Source of the DNA: an uncultured Microbacterium sp.
GTDB lineage: Bacteria; Actinomycetota; Actinomycetes; Actinomycetales; Microbacteriaceae
Length of the DNA: 64,000 nt
Reading direction: 5' to 3'
Assembly (NCBI RefSeq): GCF_947488465.1
Contig: NZ_CANKZA010000002.1
Span: 465,244-529,243 of the forward strand
In this document: one piece after another, positions 16,106 to 24,500 of the stretch
Layout: each line of letters begins with the position of its first letter
How positions within the stretch are numbered: the stretch's first letter is position 1
Program-made: the position numbers and the translations under genes
Notes under the pieces: generated by a model
What the model saw: only the letters and a program-made list of their open reading frames with translations
Told to the model about the DNA's origin: nothing
The model's database searches: none

Positions 16106-18211
16106 ATGACCGACGCCGCCGTCCGCCCGAAGAAGCCCGCCACCAACAAGCGCACGCCCGCCGGCGGGGCGCCGACCGTCGCGCATTCGGCCGCCGAGGC
16201 GCACGAGGCCCGTATCGACGTCGACACGGTGACCGATCTGCTGCTCGGCACGTGGGGCGACGTGCGCCTCGAAGCCCGGGAACTCATCAAGGACCCGGCG
16301 TTCTGGCGTATCGAGGGCCAACCGATGGCAGAGCACCGCGAGCGCACGCTCGGGCAGCTGCGTCTGCTCGTCGAGAACAACGGCTCGCGCCGCGCGTTCC
16401 CCAAGGAGTACGGCGGGCTCGAGAACAGCGGCGGCAACCTGGCCGGGTTCATGGACTTGGTCCTTGCCGACCCCAGCCTCCAGATCAAGTCGGGCGTGCA
16501 GTGGGGCCTGTTCGGCTCCGCCATCTATCAGCTCGGCACCAAAGCGCACCACGACAGGTGGCTCCGCGATGTCATCCAACTCGACCTTCCGGGCGCGTTT
16601 GCGATGACCGAGACCGGTCACGGATCGGATGTCGCGGCGATCGGTACGACGGCGACCTACGACCCCGAGACCGAAGAGTTCGTCATCCACACGCCCTTCC
16701 GCGGCGCGTGGAAGGACTACCTCGGCAACGCAGCCCTGCACGGCAAGGCCGCGACGGTGTTCGCGCAGCTCATCACCGGCGGGGTCAACTACGGCGTGCA
16801 CTGCTTCTTCGTGCCGCTCCGCGATGACGACGGCGGGTTCCTCCCCGGCGTCGGCGGCGAGGATGACGGCGTGAAGGGTGGCCTCAACGGCATCGACAAC
16901 GGTCGACTCCACTTCGATCACGTCCGCATCCCTCGGTTCAATCTGCTCAACCGCTACGGTGACGTCGCGGCCGACGGCAGCTATTCGAGCGAAATCTCGA
17001 GCCCCGGGCGACGCTTCTTCACGATGCTCGGCGCGCTCGTCCAGGGACGCGTTTCGCTCGACGGCGCGGCCACGACGGGCACCGCACTCGCGCTGTACAT
17101 CGCGCTCACATACGCGGGTCAGCGCCGCCAGTTCGACTCGGGATCGGGGAGCGATGAGGTCGTCCTCCTCGACTACGGCAAGCATCAGCGCCGTCTGCTT
17201 CCGCTGCTCGCGCAGAACTACGCCCAGTTCTTCGCCAACGACGAGCTGCTCCGCAAGTTCGACGCCGTCTTCTCCGGCCGCAATGACACGGCGGAGGAAC
17301 GCGAAGACCTCGAGACTCTCGCCGCCGCGCTCAAGCCGCTGTCGACGTGGAACGCCCTGGACACGATCCAGGAATGCCGCGAGGCGTGCGGCGGTTCCGG
17401 CTTCCTCGCCGAGAACCGGCTCGTCGGGCTGCACCAGGACCTCGATGTCTACGTGACCTTCGAGGGGGACAACAATGTGCTCCTCCAACTCGTCGGGAAG
17501 CGCCTGCTCGCCGACTTCGCGAAGCAGTTCAAGGGAGCGGATGCGGCGAAGCTCGCGTCGTTCGCCGCGCGCCAGACGGCCGGCAAGGTCTTCCACGGTG
17601 CGGGCCTGCGCCAGTTCGGGCAGGCGGTCGCCGATTTCGGCTCGACGGCACGTTCGGTCGAGCTGGGGCTTCGCGCCGACCAGCAGCACGACCTGCTGGC
17701 GGGTCGTGTGCAGCAGATGGTGGAGGATATCGCCGGTCGGTTGCGCGCAGCATCCAAGGCGTCACCCGCCGACGCGGCCGCGATCTTCAACGCCAACCAG
17801 GCCGAGCTCATCGAGGCGGCGCGGGCGCACGCCGAGCTGCTGCAGTGGGAGGCCTTCACCGATGGCCTGACCGCTGTCGAGGATGACGGAACCCTGCAGG
17901 TGCTCACGTGGCTGCGTGACCTGTTCGGGTTGTCGCTGATCGAGAAGCACCTCGCGTGGCACCTCATCCACGGGCGTCTGTCGACGCAGCGCGCGGCGTC
18001 GGTGTCGAAGTACATCGACCGCCTGTGCCTGCGGCTCCGCCCGCACGCGCAAGACCTGGTCGATGGCTACGGTTTCGCTCCCGAGCACGTGCGCGCGCCC
18101 ATCGCCTCCGGCGCCGAGCAGGCGCGCCAGGACGAGGCCCGCGCCTACTTCGCCGCGCTGGCCGCGTCGGATGATGCGCCGGTGTCGGAGAAGTCCCTGA
18201 AGAAGAAGTAG
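16106..18211 (+). CDS. Acyl-CoA dehydrogenase / oxidase family protein
   Basis: A 701-residue FAD enzyme of the acyl-CoA dehydrogenase superfamily, closer in length and order to acyl-CoA oxidases (about 650-700) than to classical dehydrogenases (about 390). AFAMTETGHGSDVAAIGTTA is the FAD/substrate-binding signature; QGRVSLDGAATTGTALALYIA and ECREACGGSGFLAENRLVGL are the C-terminal helical blocks that position flavin and catalytic base. It would perform the first step of fatty-acid beta-oxidation. The start has GGGAG 8 nt upstream. The C-terminal SLKKK is not a bacterial targeting signal. Monocistronic. Confidence 0.88.
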   Translation: MTDAAVRPKKPATNKRTPAGGAPTVAHSAAEAHEARIDVDTVTDLLLGTWGDVRLEARELIKDPAFWRIEGQPMAEHRERTLGQLRLLVENNGSRRAFPKEYGGLENSGGNLAGFMDLVLADPSLQIKSGVQWGLFGSAIYQLGTKAHHDRWLRDVIQLDLPGAFAMTETGHGSDVAAIGTTATYDPETEEFVIHTPFRGAWKDYLGNAALHGKAATVFAQLITGGVNYGVHCFFVPLRDDDGGFLPGVGGEDDGVKGGLNGIDNGRLHFDHVRIPRFNLLNRYGDVAADGSYSSEISSPGRRFFTMLGALVQGRVSLDGAATTGTALALYIALTYAGQRRQFDSGSGSDEVVLLDYGKHQRRLLPLLAQNYAQFFANDELLRKFDAVFSGRNDTAEEREDLETLAAALKPLSTWNALDTIQECREACGGSGFLAENRLVGLHQDLDVYVTFEGDNNVLLQLVGKRLLADFAKQFKGADAAKLASFAARQTAGKVFHGAGLRQFGQAVADFGSTARSVELGLRADQQHDLLAGRVQQMVEDIAGRLRAASKASPADAAAIFNANQAELIEAARAHAELLQWEAFTDGLTAVEDDGTLQVLTWLRDLFGLSLIEKHLAWHLIHGRLSTQRAASVSKYIDRLCLRLRPHAQDLVDGYGFAPEHVRAPIASGAEQARQDEARAYFAALAASDDAPVSEKSLKKK

Positions 18212-18212
18212 C

Positions 18213-18235
18213 CCCCGGCCCGGCCGCCGGGGGAT
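18213..18235 (+). terminator. GC-rich stem-loop after the acyl-CoA dehydrogenase gene
   Basis: CCCCCGGC and GCCGGGGG flank a short loop directly after the stop codon. A strong hairpin, but without a T-tract. Confidence 0.55.
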
Positions 18236-18290
18236 GCTGCCCCACCATCTCCGGCATCCCGCCCCGCCGTCCGGCACCATCTTCGCAAAA

Positions 18291-18340
18291 TGTTGCGATC
18301 TCCGCAGCGAGGAGGGGGTTTCGGTGCGGAGATCGCGACA
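18291..18340. repeat. 16-bp inverted repeat with an 18-nt loop
   Basis: TGTTGCGATCTCCGCA (18291-18306) and TGCGGAGATCGCGACA (18325-18340) are inverted copies with a single mismatch. It sits in the 213-bp gap between the acyl-CoA dehydrogenase and glycosylase genes and is longer than needed for a terminator. It looks like a REP-type intergenic element. Confidence 0.6.
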
Positions 18341-18413
18341 CTCTGCGGCGCTCGTGCGCGGGATGCTGGACTTCGGCCGGCGAGCAGCGACCGCCGGTGT
18401 CGCACCACACGGC

Positions 18414-18425
18414 TAGCGTGGCGGG
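18414..18425 (+). promoter_or_regulatory. Leaderless promoter -10 for the glycosylase gene
   Basis: TAGCGT, then GGCGGG, then ATG at 18426, with the standard 6-nt spacing. Confidence 0.55.
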
Positions 18426-18998
18426 ATGAGTGACCTGCTGATCGGGCCGGATGGACTCGCGCGCTGCGCGTGGGTCGGCGACGACGCCGAGTACCGCCGC
18501 TATCACGATGAGGAGTGGGGTCGACCGCTGCGCGGCGACCGTGCGCTCTTCGAGAAGATGGCGCTCGAGGGCTTCCAAGCCGGGCTGTCGTGGATCACGA
18601 TCCTGCGCAAGCGCCCGCACTTCCGGGAGGTGTTCGCCGGGTTCGAGCCCGAGGTGGTCGCCGCGTTCGGTGACGATGATGTCGAGCGTCTGATGGGGGA
18701 TGCCGGCATCATCCGCAACCGGGCGAAGATCCTCGCCACGATCTCCAACGCCCGGCTGCTTCTCGAGATGGCCCCCGGCGAGTTCGATGCGCTGATGTGG
18801 TCGTTCGCACCGGCATCCCACTCGCGCCCTGCGTCGTTCGCCGACGTCCCGGCGACCACACCGGCATCCGAGGCGATGAGCAAAGCGCTGCGGAAGGCCG
18901 GCTTTCGCTTCGTCGGGCCGACGACGATGTATGCCCTCATGCAGTCTGCGGGCATGGTCGACGATCACCTCACGGGGTGCCATCGCGCGGATGCCTGA
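18426..18998 (+). CDS. tag: DNA-3-methyladenine glycosylase I
   Basis: A 190-residue base-excision repair enzyme of the Tag family, which removes 3-methyladenine from alkylated DNA. RCAWVGDDAEYRRYHDEEWG is the Tag N-terminal signature (CxW...YHDxEWG), FEKMALEGFQAGLSWITIL the substrate pocket and helix-hairpin-helix part, and AGFRFVGPTTMYALMQSAGM the conserved C-terminal motif. The Cys and His ligands of the structural zinc (Cys near the N-terminus; HLTGCHR at the end) are present. Full length. Confidence 0.93.
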   Translation: MSDLLIGPDGLARCAWVGDDAEYRRYHDEEWGRPLRGDRALFEKMALEGFQAGLSWITILRKRPHFREVFAGFEPEVVAAFGDDDVERLMGDAGIIRNRAKILATISNARLLLEMAPGEFDALMWSFAPASHSRPASFADVPATTPASEAMSKALRKAGFRFVGPTTMYALMQSAGMVDDHLTGCHRADA

Positions 18999-19039
18999 CT
19001 CCACCGTGATCACACGGTGCGGATGTCGGCACCGGCGGG

Positions 19040-19051
19040 CAGACTGTGCGC
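19040..19051 (+). promoter_or_regulatory. Leaderless promoter -10 for the UvrA-like gene
   Basis: CAGACT, then GTGCGC, then ATG at 19052. It argues for the ATG at 19052 over the in-frame GTG two codons upstream. Confidence 0.45.
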
Positions 19052-21400
19052 ATGGCCTCAGAGCACATCGCTGATTCGCACGAGATGATCCGCGTCATCG
19101 GTGCGCGGGAGAACAACCTCACGGGCGTCGATGTCGAGATCCCCAAGCGGCGCCTGACGGTGTTCACCGGAGTCAGTGGATCGGGAAAGTCGAGCCTCGT
19201 GTTCGGCACGATCGCGAGCGAATCCCAGCGGCTGATCAACGAGACGTATCCGACGTTCGTGCAGCAGTTCATGGGGCAGCTCAGCCGCCCGGATGTCGAT
19301 GCGCTGGAGAACATAAGTCCCGCGATCATCGTCGATCAGGAGCGGATGGGCGCGAACGCCCGCTCGACCGTCGGCACCGCGACCGACGTCCACGCGATGC
19401 TTCGGGTGCTGTTCAGCCGGATCGGACAACCGCACGTCGGCTCGCCGCAGGCGTTCTCGTTCAACGTCCCGTCTGTCTCGGGAGCCGGCGCGGTGACGAT
19501 CGCCGTGGGCAAGGACAAGGGCAAGAAAGAGCGCCGCTCATTCGAGATCACCGGCGGCATGTGTCCGCACTGCGAGGGCCTCGGCCAGGTGAGCGACATC
19601 GACCTCGACGAGGTGATCGATCGGTCGCGGTCGCTGAACGCCGGGGCGATCACGGTGCCGGGCTACAACGCCGACGGCTGGATGGTGCGCGGCTTCTCGG
19701 AGTCCGGATTTTTCGACGCCGACAAGGCGATCGCCGACTTCACCGCGGAGGAGCTGGCTGACCTTCTCTACAAGGAGCCGGTCAAGGTCAAGATCCAGAA
19801 CATCAACATGACCTATGAGGGGCTGATCCCCAAGCTCACGAAGTCGATGATGCAGAAAGACCGCGACAGCCTGCAACCGCACATCCGCGCGTTCGTCGAC
19901 CGCGCTGTGAAGTTCATGCCGTGCCCGGAATGTGACGGCACTCGGCTGAACGAGGGCGCGCGATCGTCGAGGATCGGCACCGTCAACATCGCCGATGCCG
20001 CCGCGATGCAGATCACCGACCTCGCCGCCTGGGTGGGCCGGATCGACGACCCCGCCGTCGGGCCGCTCGTCTCCGGACTCCGACAGACCCTCGACTCCTT
20101 CGTCGCGATCGGGCTGGGGTACCTCTCGCTCGACCGTTCCAGCGGCACCCTCTCGGGCGGCGAAGCGCAGCGCACCAAGATGATCCGCCACCTCAGATCG
20201 AGCCTCACCGATGTCACCTATGTCTTCGACGAGCCGACCGCGGGCTTGCACCCGCACGACATCCAGCGCATGAACGATCTGCTCCAGGGGCTGCGTGACA
20301 AGGGCAACACCGTGCTCGTCGTCGAGCACAAGCCCGAGGTGATCGCGATCGCCGATCACGTCGTCGACCTCGGTCCGGGCGCCGGGCGCCACGGTGGGCG
20401 GATCATGTTCGAGGGTGACGTCGCGGGGCTCCGCGCCTCCGACACGGTGACCGGCCGGCACTTCGATCATCGCGCATCGCTCAAGGCGCACACGCGCACA
20501 GCCACGGGTCATCTCGAGATCCGCGGGGCACGCCAGCACAACCTGCAGGGCGTCGACGTCGATGTGCCCCTCGGCATCCTCACGGTGATCACGGGTGTGG
20601 CAGGTTCCGGCAAGTCCTCGCTCATCCACGGCAATGTTCCGAGGTTCGACGATGTGGTGGTCGTCGATCAGGCGCCGATCCGCGGGTCGCGGCGCAGTAG
20701 CCCAGCGACCTACACGGGCATCCTCGACGACATCCGCAAGAGTTTTGCGAAGGCCAACGGAGTCAAGCCCGCCCTGTTCAGCGCGAACTCGGAGGGCGCG
20801 TGCCCTGCGTGCAAGGGCCTTGGCGTCATCATCACGAACCTCGGGTTCACGCAGAGCGTCGAGACGCGGTGTGAACTGTGCGAGGGCAGCGGATTCAGTG
20901 ACGATGTCCTCGAATACACCCTCAACGGCAAGAACATCGCCGAGGTGCTGGCGCTGTCGGCCTCCGAAGCGGCGGACTTCTTCCCGACGGGCCCCGCGCA
21001 CACGACGCTCGGGCGGATGGTCGACGTCGGCCTCGGCTACCTCACACTCGGTCAGTCCCTCAACACACTCTCCGGCGGCGAGCGGCAACGGTTGAAACTC
21101 GCGATCTCCATGGCCAAGAAGGGGGCGATCTACGTTCTCGACGAACCGACGACGGGGCTCCACCTCGCCGACGTCGACAACCTCCTGGCGCTTCTGGACC
21201 GATTGGTGGATGCCGGCAACTCGGTCATCGTGATCGAGCACCATCAGGCGGTCATGGCCCACGCGGACTGGATCATCGACCTCGGTCCCGGCGCCGGCCG
21301 CGACGGCGGACGGATCGTCTTCGAGGGCACGCCCGAAGACCTCGTAACCGGCGGCGACACGCTGACCGCGCAGCACCTCGAGGCGTACGTCGGCCGCTGA
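19052..21400 (+). CDS. Short UvrA-like ATP-binding protein (DrrC/UvrA2 type)
   Basis: A 782-residue double-ABC ATPase of the UvrA superfamily. Both Walker A motifs (GVSGSGKSSLVFG near 35; GVAGSGKSSLIHG near 520), both signatures (LSGGEAQRTKM; LSGGERQRLKL) and zinc-binding CxxC pairs (CPHCEG, CPECDG, CPACKG...CELCEG) are visible. True UvrA is about 950 residues; this one is about 170 shorter, like DrrC-type proteins, which give resistance to DNA-intercalating drugs in Streptomyces, and like UvrA2 paralogues. A role in removing bulky adducts or drugs from DNA is likely, with UvrB coupling uncertain. Monocistronic and leaderless. Confidence 0.88.
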   Translation: MASEHIADSHEMIRVIGARENNLTGVDVEIPKRRLTVFTGVSGSGKSSLVFGTIASESQRLINETYPTFVQQFMGQLSRPDVDALENISPAIIVDQERMGANARSTVGTATDVHAMLRVLFSRIGQPHVGSPQAFSFNVPSVSGAGAVTIAVGKDKGKKERRSFEITGGMCPHCEGLGQVSDIDLDEVIDRSRSLNAGAITVPGYNADGWMVRGFSESGFFDADKAIADFTAEELADLLYKEPVKVKIQNINMTYEGLIPKLTKSMMQKDRDSLQPHIRAFVDRAVKFMPCPECDGTRLNEGARSSRIGTVNIADAAAMQITDLAAWVGRIDDPAVGPLVSGLRQTLDSFVAIGLGYLSLDRSSGTLSGGEAQRTKMIRHLRSSLTDVTYVFDEPTAGLHPHDIQRMNDLLQGLRDKGNTVLVVEHKPEVIAIADHVVDLGPGAGRHGGRIMFEGDVAGLRASDTVTGRHFDHRASLKAHTRTATGHLEIRGARQHNLQGVDVDVPLGILTVITGVAGSGKSSLIHGNVPRFDDVVVVDQAPIRGSRRSSPATYTGILDDIRKSFAKANGVKPALFSANSEGACPACKGLGVIITNLGFTQSVETRCELCEGSGFSDDVLEYTLNGKNIAEVLALSASEAADFFPTGPAHTTLGRMVDVGLGYLTLGQSLNTLSGGERQRLKLAISMAKKGAIYVLDEPTTGLHLADVDNLLALLDRLVDAGNSVIVIEHHQAVMAHADWIIDLGPGAGRDGGRIVFEGTPEDLVTGGDTLTAQHLEAYVGR

Positions 21401-21413
21401 TCGGCCATGCGCA

Positions 21414-21429
21414 GCGCTGAGATCAGCGC
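21414..21429. terminator. 7-bp stem-loop after the UvrA-like gene
   Basis: GCGCTGA GA TCAGCGC, 14 nt past the stop and immediately before the shared palindrome at 21430. Possibly a weak terminator. Confidence 0.4.
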
Positions 21430-21447
21430 ATGGGCAGTTCTGCCCAT
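21430..21447. promoter_or_regulatory. Palindromic operator upstream of the type VII-like operon
   Basis: ATGGGCAG TT CTGCCCAT, 8-bp perfect arms. An almost identical palindrome (CATGGGGAG TT CTCCCCATG) lies upstream of the WXG100 gene at 42258-42277. It sits 9 bp upstream of the -35 box, a position typical of an activator site. Confidence 0.6.
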
Positions 21448-21456
21448 CCTCACCGG

Positions 21457-21486
21457 TTGGGAGAGCACGCAACCCTGACGTAGTCT
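21457..21486 (+). promoter_or_regulatory. Promoter of the Ig/Fn3 protein operon
   Basis: TTGGGA (21457-21462), an 18-nt spacer and TAGTCT (21481-21486). The leader to the GTG at 21576 is about 83 nt and ends in a GGGGGGAG ribosome-binding site. Confidence 0.6.
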
Positions 21487-21575
21487 GTCTGAGTCATCGA
21501 CACACCCAGTGTGCGCCTGCTTCAGCAACAGGTCCCGACGCCACGCAACTGACCGCCCGGGGGGAGCGAGCCCAA

Positions 21576-24500
21576 GTGAAGGCCTTTGCGTGGCTTCGCG
21601 CGCGTCCGCGCGCTGTTGTCTCAACGTCGGTCGTCACCGTGGCGGCGCTGACGGTTGGATTCTTCGCCGTGACCTACGACGGCAAACCGACCACCGAAGT
21701 CGACCTCAACGACGGCGGTGTCTGGCTGACCAAACAGTCGAGCCTGCTCGTGGGGCACTTCAACAACGAATCCCGCCTTCTCGACGGCGGCCTCCGGACC
21801 GCCTCAGCGACCTACGACATTCAGCAGTCCGCGGCGGAAGTCCTCGTCGTCGACACTGCCGATTCGACCATGACCGCCGTCGACCCGGTGCGTGTCGCGC
21901 TGAGCGACAACGCTGACCTTCCCTCCGGCTCCACCGTCGCGATGAACGGTGGCGTCGTCGCCGTACTCGACGCAGACGGGGCCCTCTGGGCCATGCCGTT
22001 CACGGCGGTTTCCGGTTTCCAACCGGCGTCGACCGATCCTCTTGCAGAACTCGGCAAGGGCGCTCAGGTCGCCGTGGGCCTCGACGGCGTGGTCCACGCG
22101 GCGTCGGCCGAGAAAGCGACGGTCACGACGTACGGCCCGAGCGGTGACGGCACAATCGCGCAGACTTCTGAGCGCGGTCTTGAGGGCGTCGCGAAGAACG
22201 CGACGCTCACTGTCACGGCGCTCGGTCCGGCCGGATACGTGCTCGACAGCGAGGCGGCGACCCTGTACGGCGAAGACGGCTCGCGCCGCGAGGTTCCGAG
22301 GGACGCGACCCTGCAACAGCCCTCCGACACGACGGACTCCCTCACGCTCGCCACCCCGACGGCTCTCGTGCGCGTGCCCGTGAACGGCGACGGCGAGCCC
22401 GTCACGGTCGACACGGGCGGCGCCGAGGGCACGGCCGCGACTCCGGTCTACGTTGCCGGGTGCGCATACGGCGCGTGGTCGGGCTCGGGTCGCTACGTCC
22501 GTGATTGCGCGGGCGAGACCGACGACCGCGCCGACGAGGTGCCCGGGATCGAGGCGACCAGCATCCTGCGCTATCGCGTGAACCGCGACGTCGTCGTGCT
22601 CAACGACATGTTCGGCGGCGCCGCCTGGATGGCCAGCGACAGCATGCAGCGCGTCGACAACTGGCAGGACATCACCCCGCCCGAAGGCGACGGTGAGGAA
22701 GAAGAGGAGACGACCGAAGAGACGGTCCAGACCACTCTCCCCGAGCGCACCGAGCAGAACACCGTGCCGATCGCCGTCGACGACCAGTTCGGCATCCGTC
22801 CGGGTTCGACCACCGTGCTCACGGTGCTCGACAACGACACCGACGCCGACGGTGACGTGCTCGTCGCCGCGGTCGAGAAGGTCCCCGGCTTCGGCCGTAT
22901 CGAGCCGATCAACAACGGTGCGGCCCTCCAGATCACGGTCGATGAGGATGCGACCGGATCGACGAGCTTCACCTACGTCGCCGACGACGGGCGCGGGGGA
23001 ACGGCGACCGCGAGCGTCACCGTGACGGTGAGCCCGTGGGAGGAGAACTCCCCGCCGGTGCAGAAGCGCACGACGCCGATCACGGTGGAAACCGGCGGAA
23101 CCGCGTCATACAACATCCTTCCCGACTGGATCGACCCGGACGGCGACGATATCTTCCTGCTCGACGTCGTTCCCGACGGCGGCGACGAGGCCGACTTCAC
23201 GTCGGACGGGCAGATCACGTACCGCGCGATCGGCGGCCTGCAGGGCCGCAAGGATGTCCCGGTCATCGTCTCCGACGGCGCGAATGACGGCAACGGCAAC
23301 GGCGCCGGCATCGCGCGCTACGACATCCGCCCGCTCGGCACGACCCTCCCGGTCACGAACGCCGACCACGTCGTGACCCGCGTCGGCCGCTCGGCGACCG
23401 TCACGCCGCTCGTCAACGACACGAGTTCGGGCAGCGAACAGCTCCGCTTGACGCGCGTCGATGAGGTCGAAGGGGCGACGATCGTCCCCGACTTCACGGA
23501 CAAGTCGTTCACGTTCGTCTCCGACATTGCGGACACCTACTACGTTCCCTACCTCGTCTCGACGGGCCCGAACTCGGTGCCCGGTCTCGTGCGCATCGAC
23601 GTGCTCCCCGAGACGACGGAGGAGTCGCCGCCGATCGCGGTGCGCGACATCGCCCTCCTCCCGGCCGGGGGCGAGGTGCTCGTGAACGTCCTCGCCAACG
23701 ACACCGACCCCTCCGGCGGAATCCTGGTCGTCCAGTCGGTCTCGGTGGAGAGCGGGTCGGGCGTGGCCGCGGCCGTCCTCGGCCACGAGACGGTCCGCAT
23801 CACCGACCTCGCCTCGATCGACCAGCAGATCCGGGTGGCCTACACGATCTCCAACGGCGCACAATCGGCCTCGGGGGAGATCGTCGTGATCCCGATCCCT
23901 GCGCCGAGCAGACTGCGCCCGCCGGTGGCCAACGACGACCAGGTCATCGTCCGCGCGGGTGACACCGTGACGATCCCGGTGCTCGACAACGACTATCACC
24001 CCAACGGCGACACGATCCATGTCGATCCAGACCTCGTCGAGCCGCTGGTCGACCCGGCCGACGGTGAGGCATTCGTCTCGGAGGATGTGGTGCGCTTCCG
24101 GGCGGCATCCGAGCCGAAGACCGTTTACCTGACGTATCAGGCCGTGGATACCACCGGTCAACGCGACGCGGGCTACGTCACCATTCAGATCCTCCCGCGC
24201 AACGACGAGGCCAACGCGGCGCCGCGGCCGCGGGATCTCACGGCTCGGACGCTCAGCGGATCGCGCGTGCAGATTCCGGTGGCGCTTGATGGGATCGACG
24301 AGGATGGCGATTCGGTCGAACTGGTCGGCCTCGCGGAGGCGCCGACGAAGGGCCGCATCTCCGAGATCGGATCGAACTACTTCGTCTACGAGGCGTTCGA
24401 TGAGGCCGCGGGTGTCGATGCATTCAGCTATCGCGTGCGCGATGCGCTCGGCAAGGAGGGCACTGCATCGATCCAGATCGGCATCGCCCCCGCTTCGACC

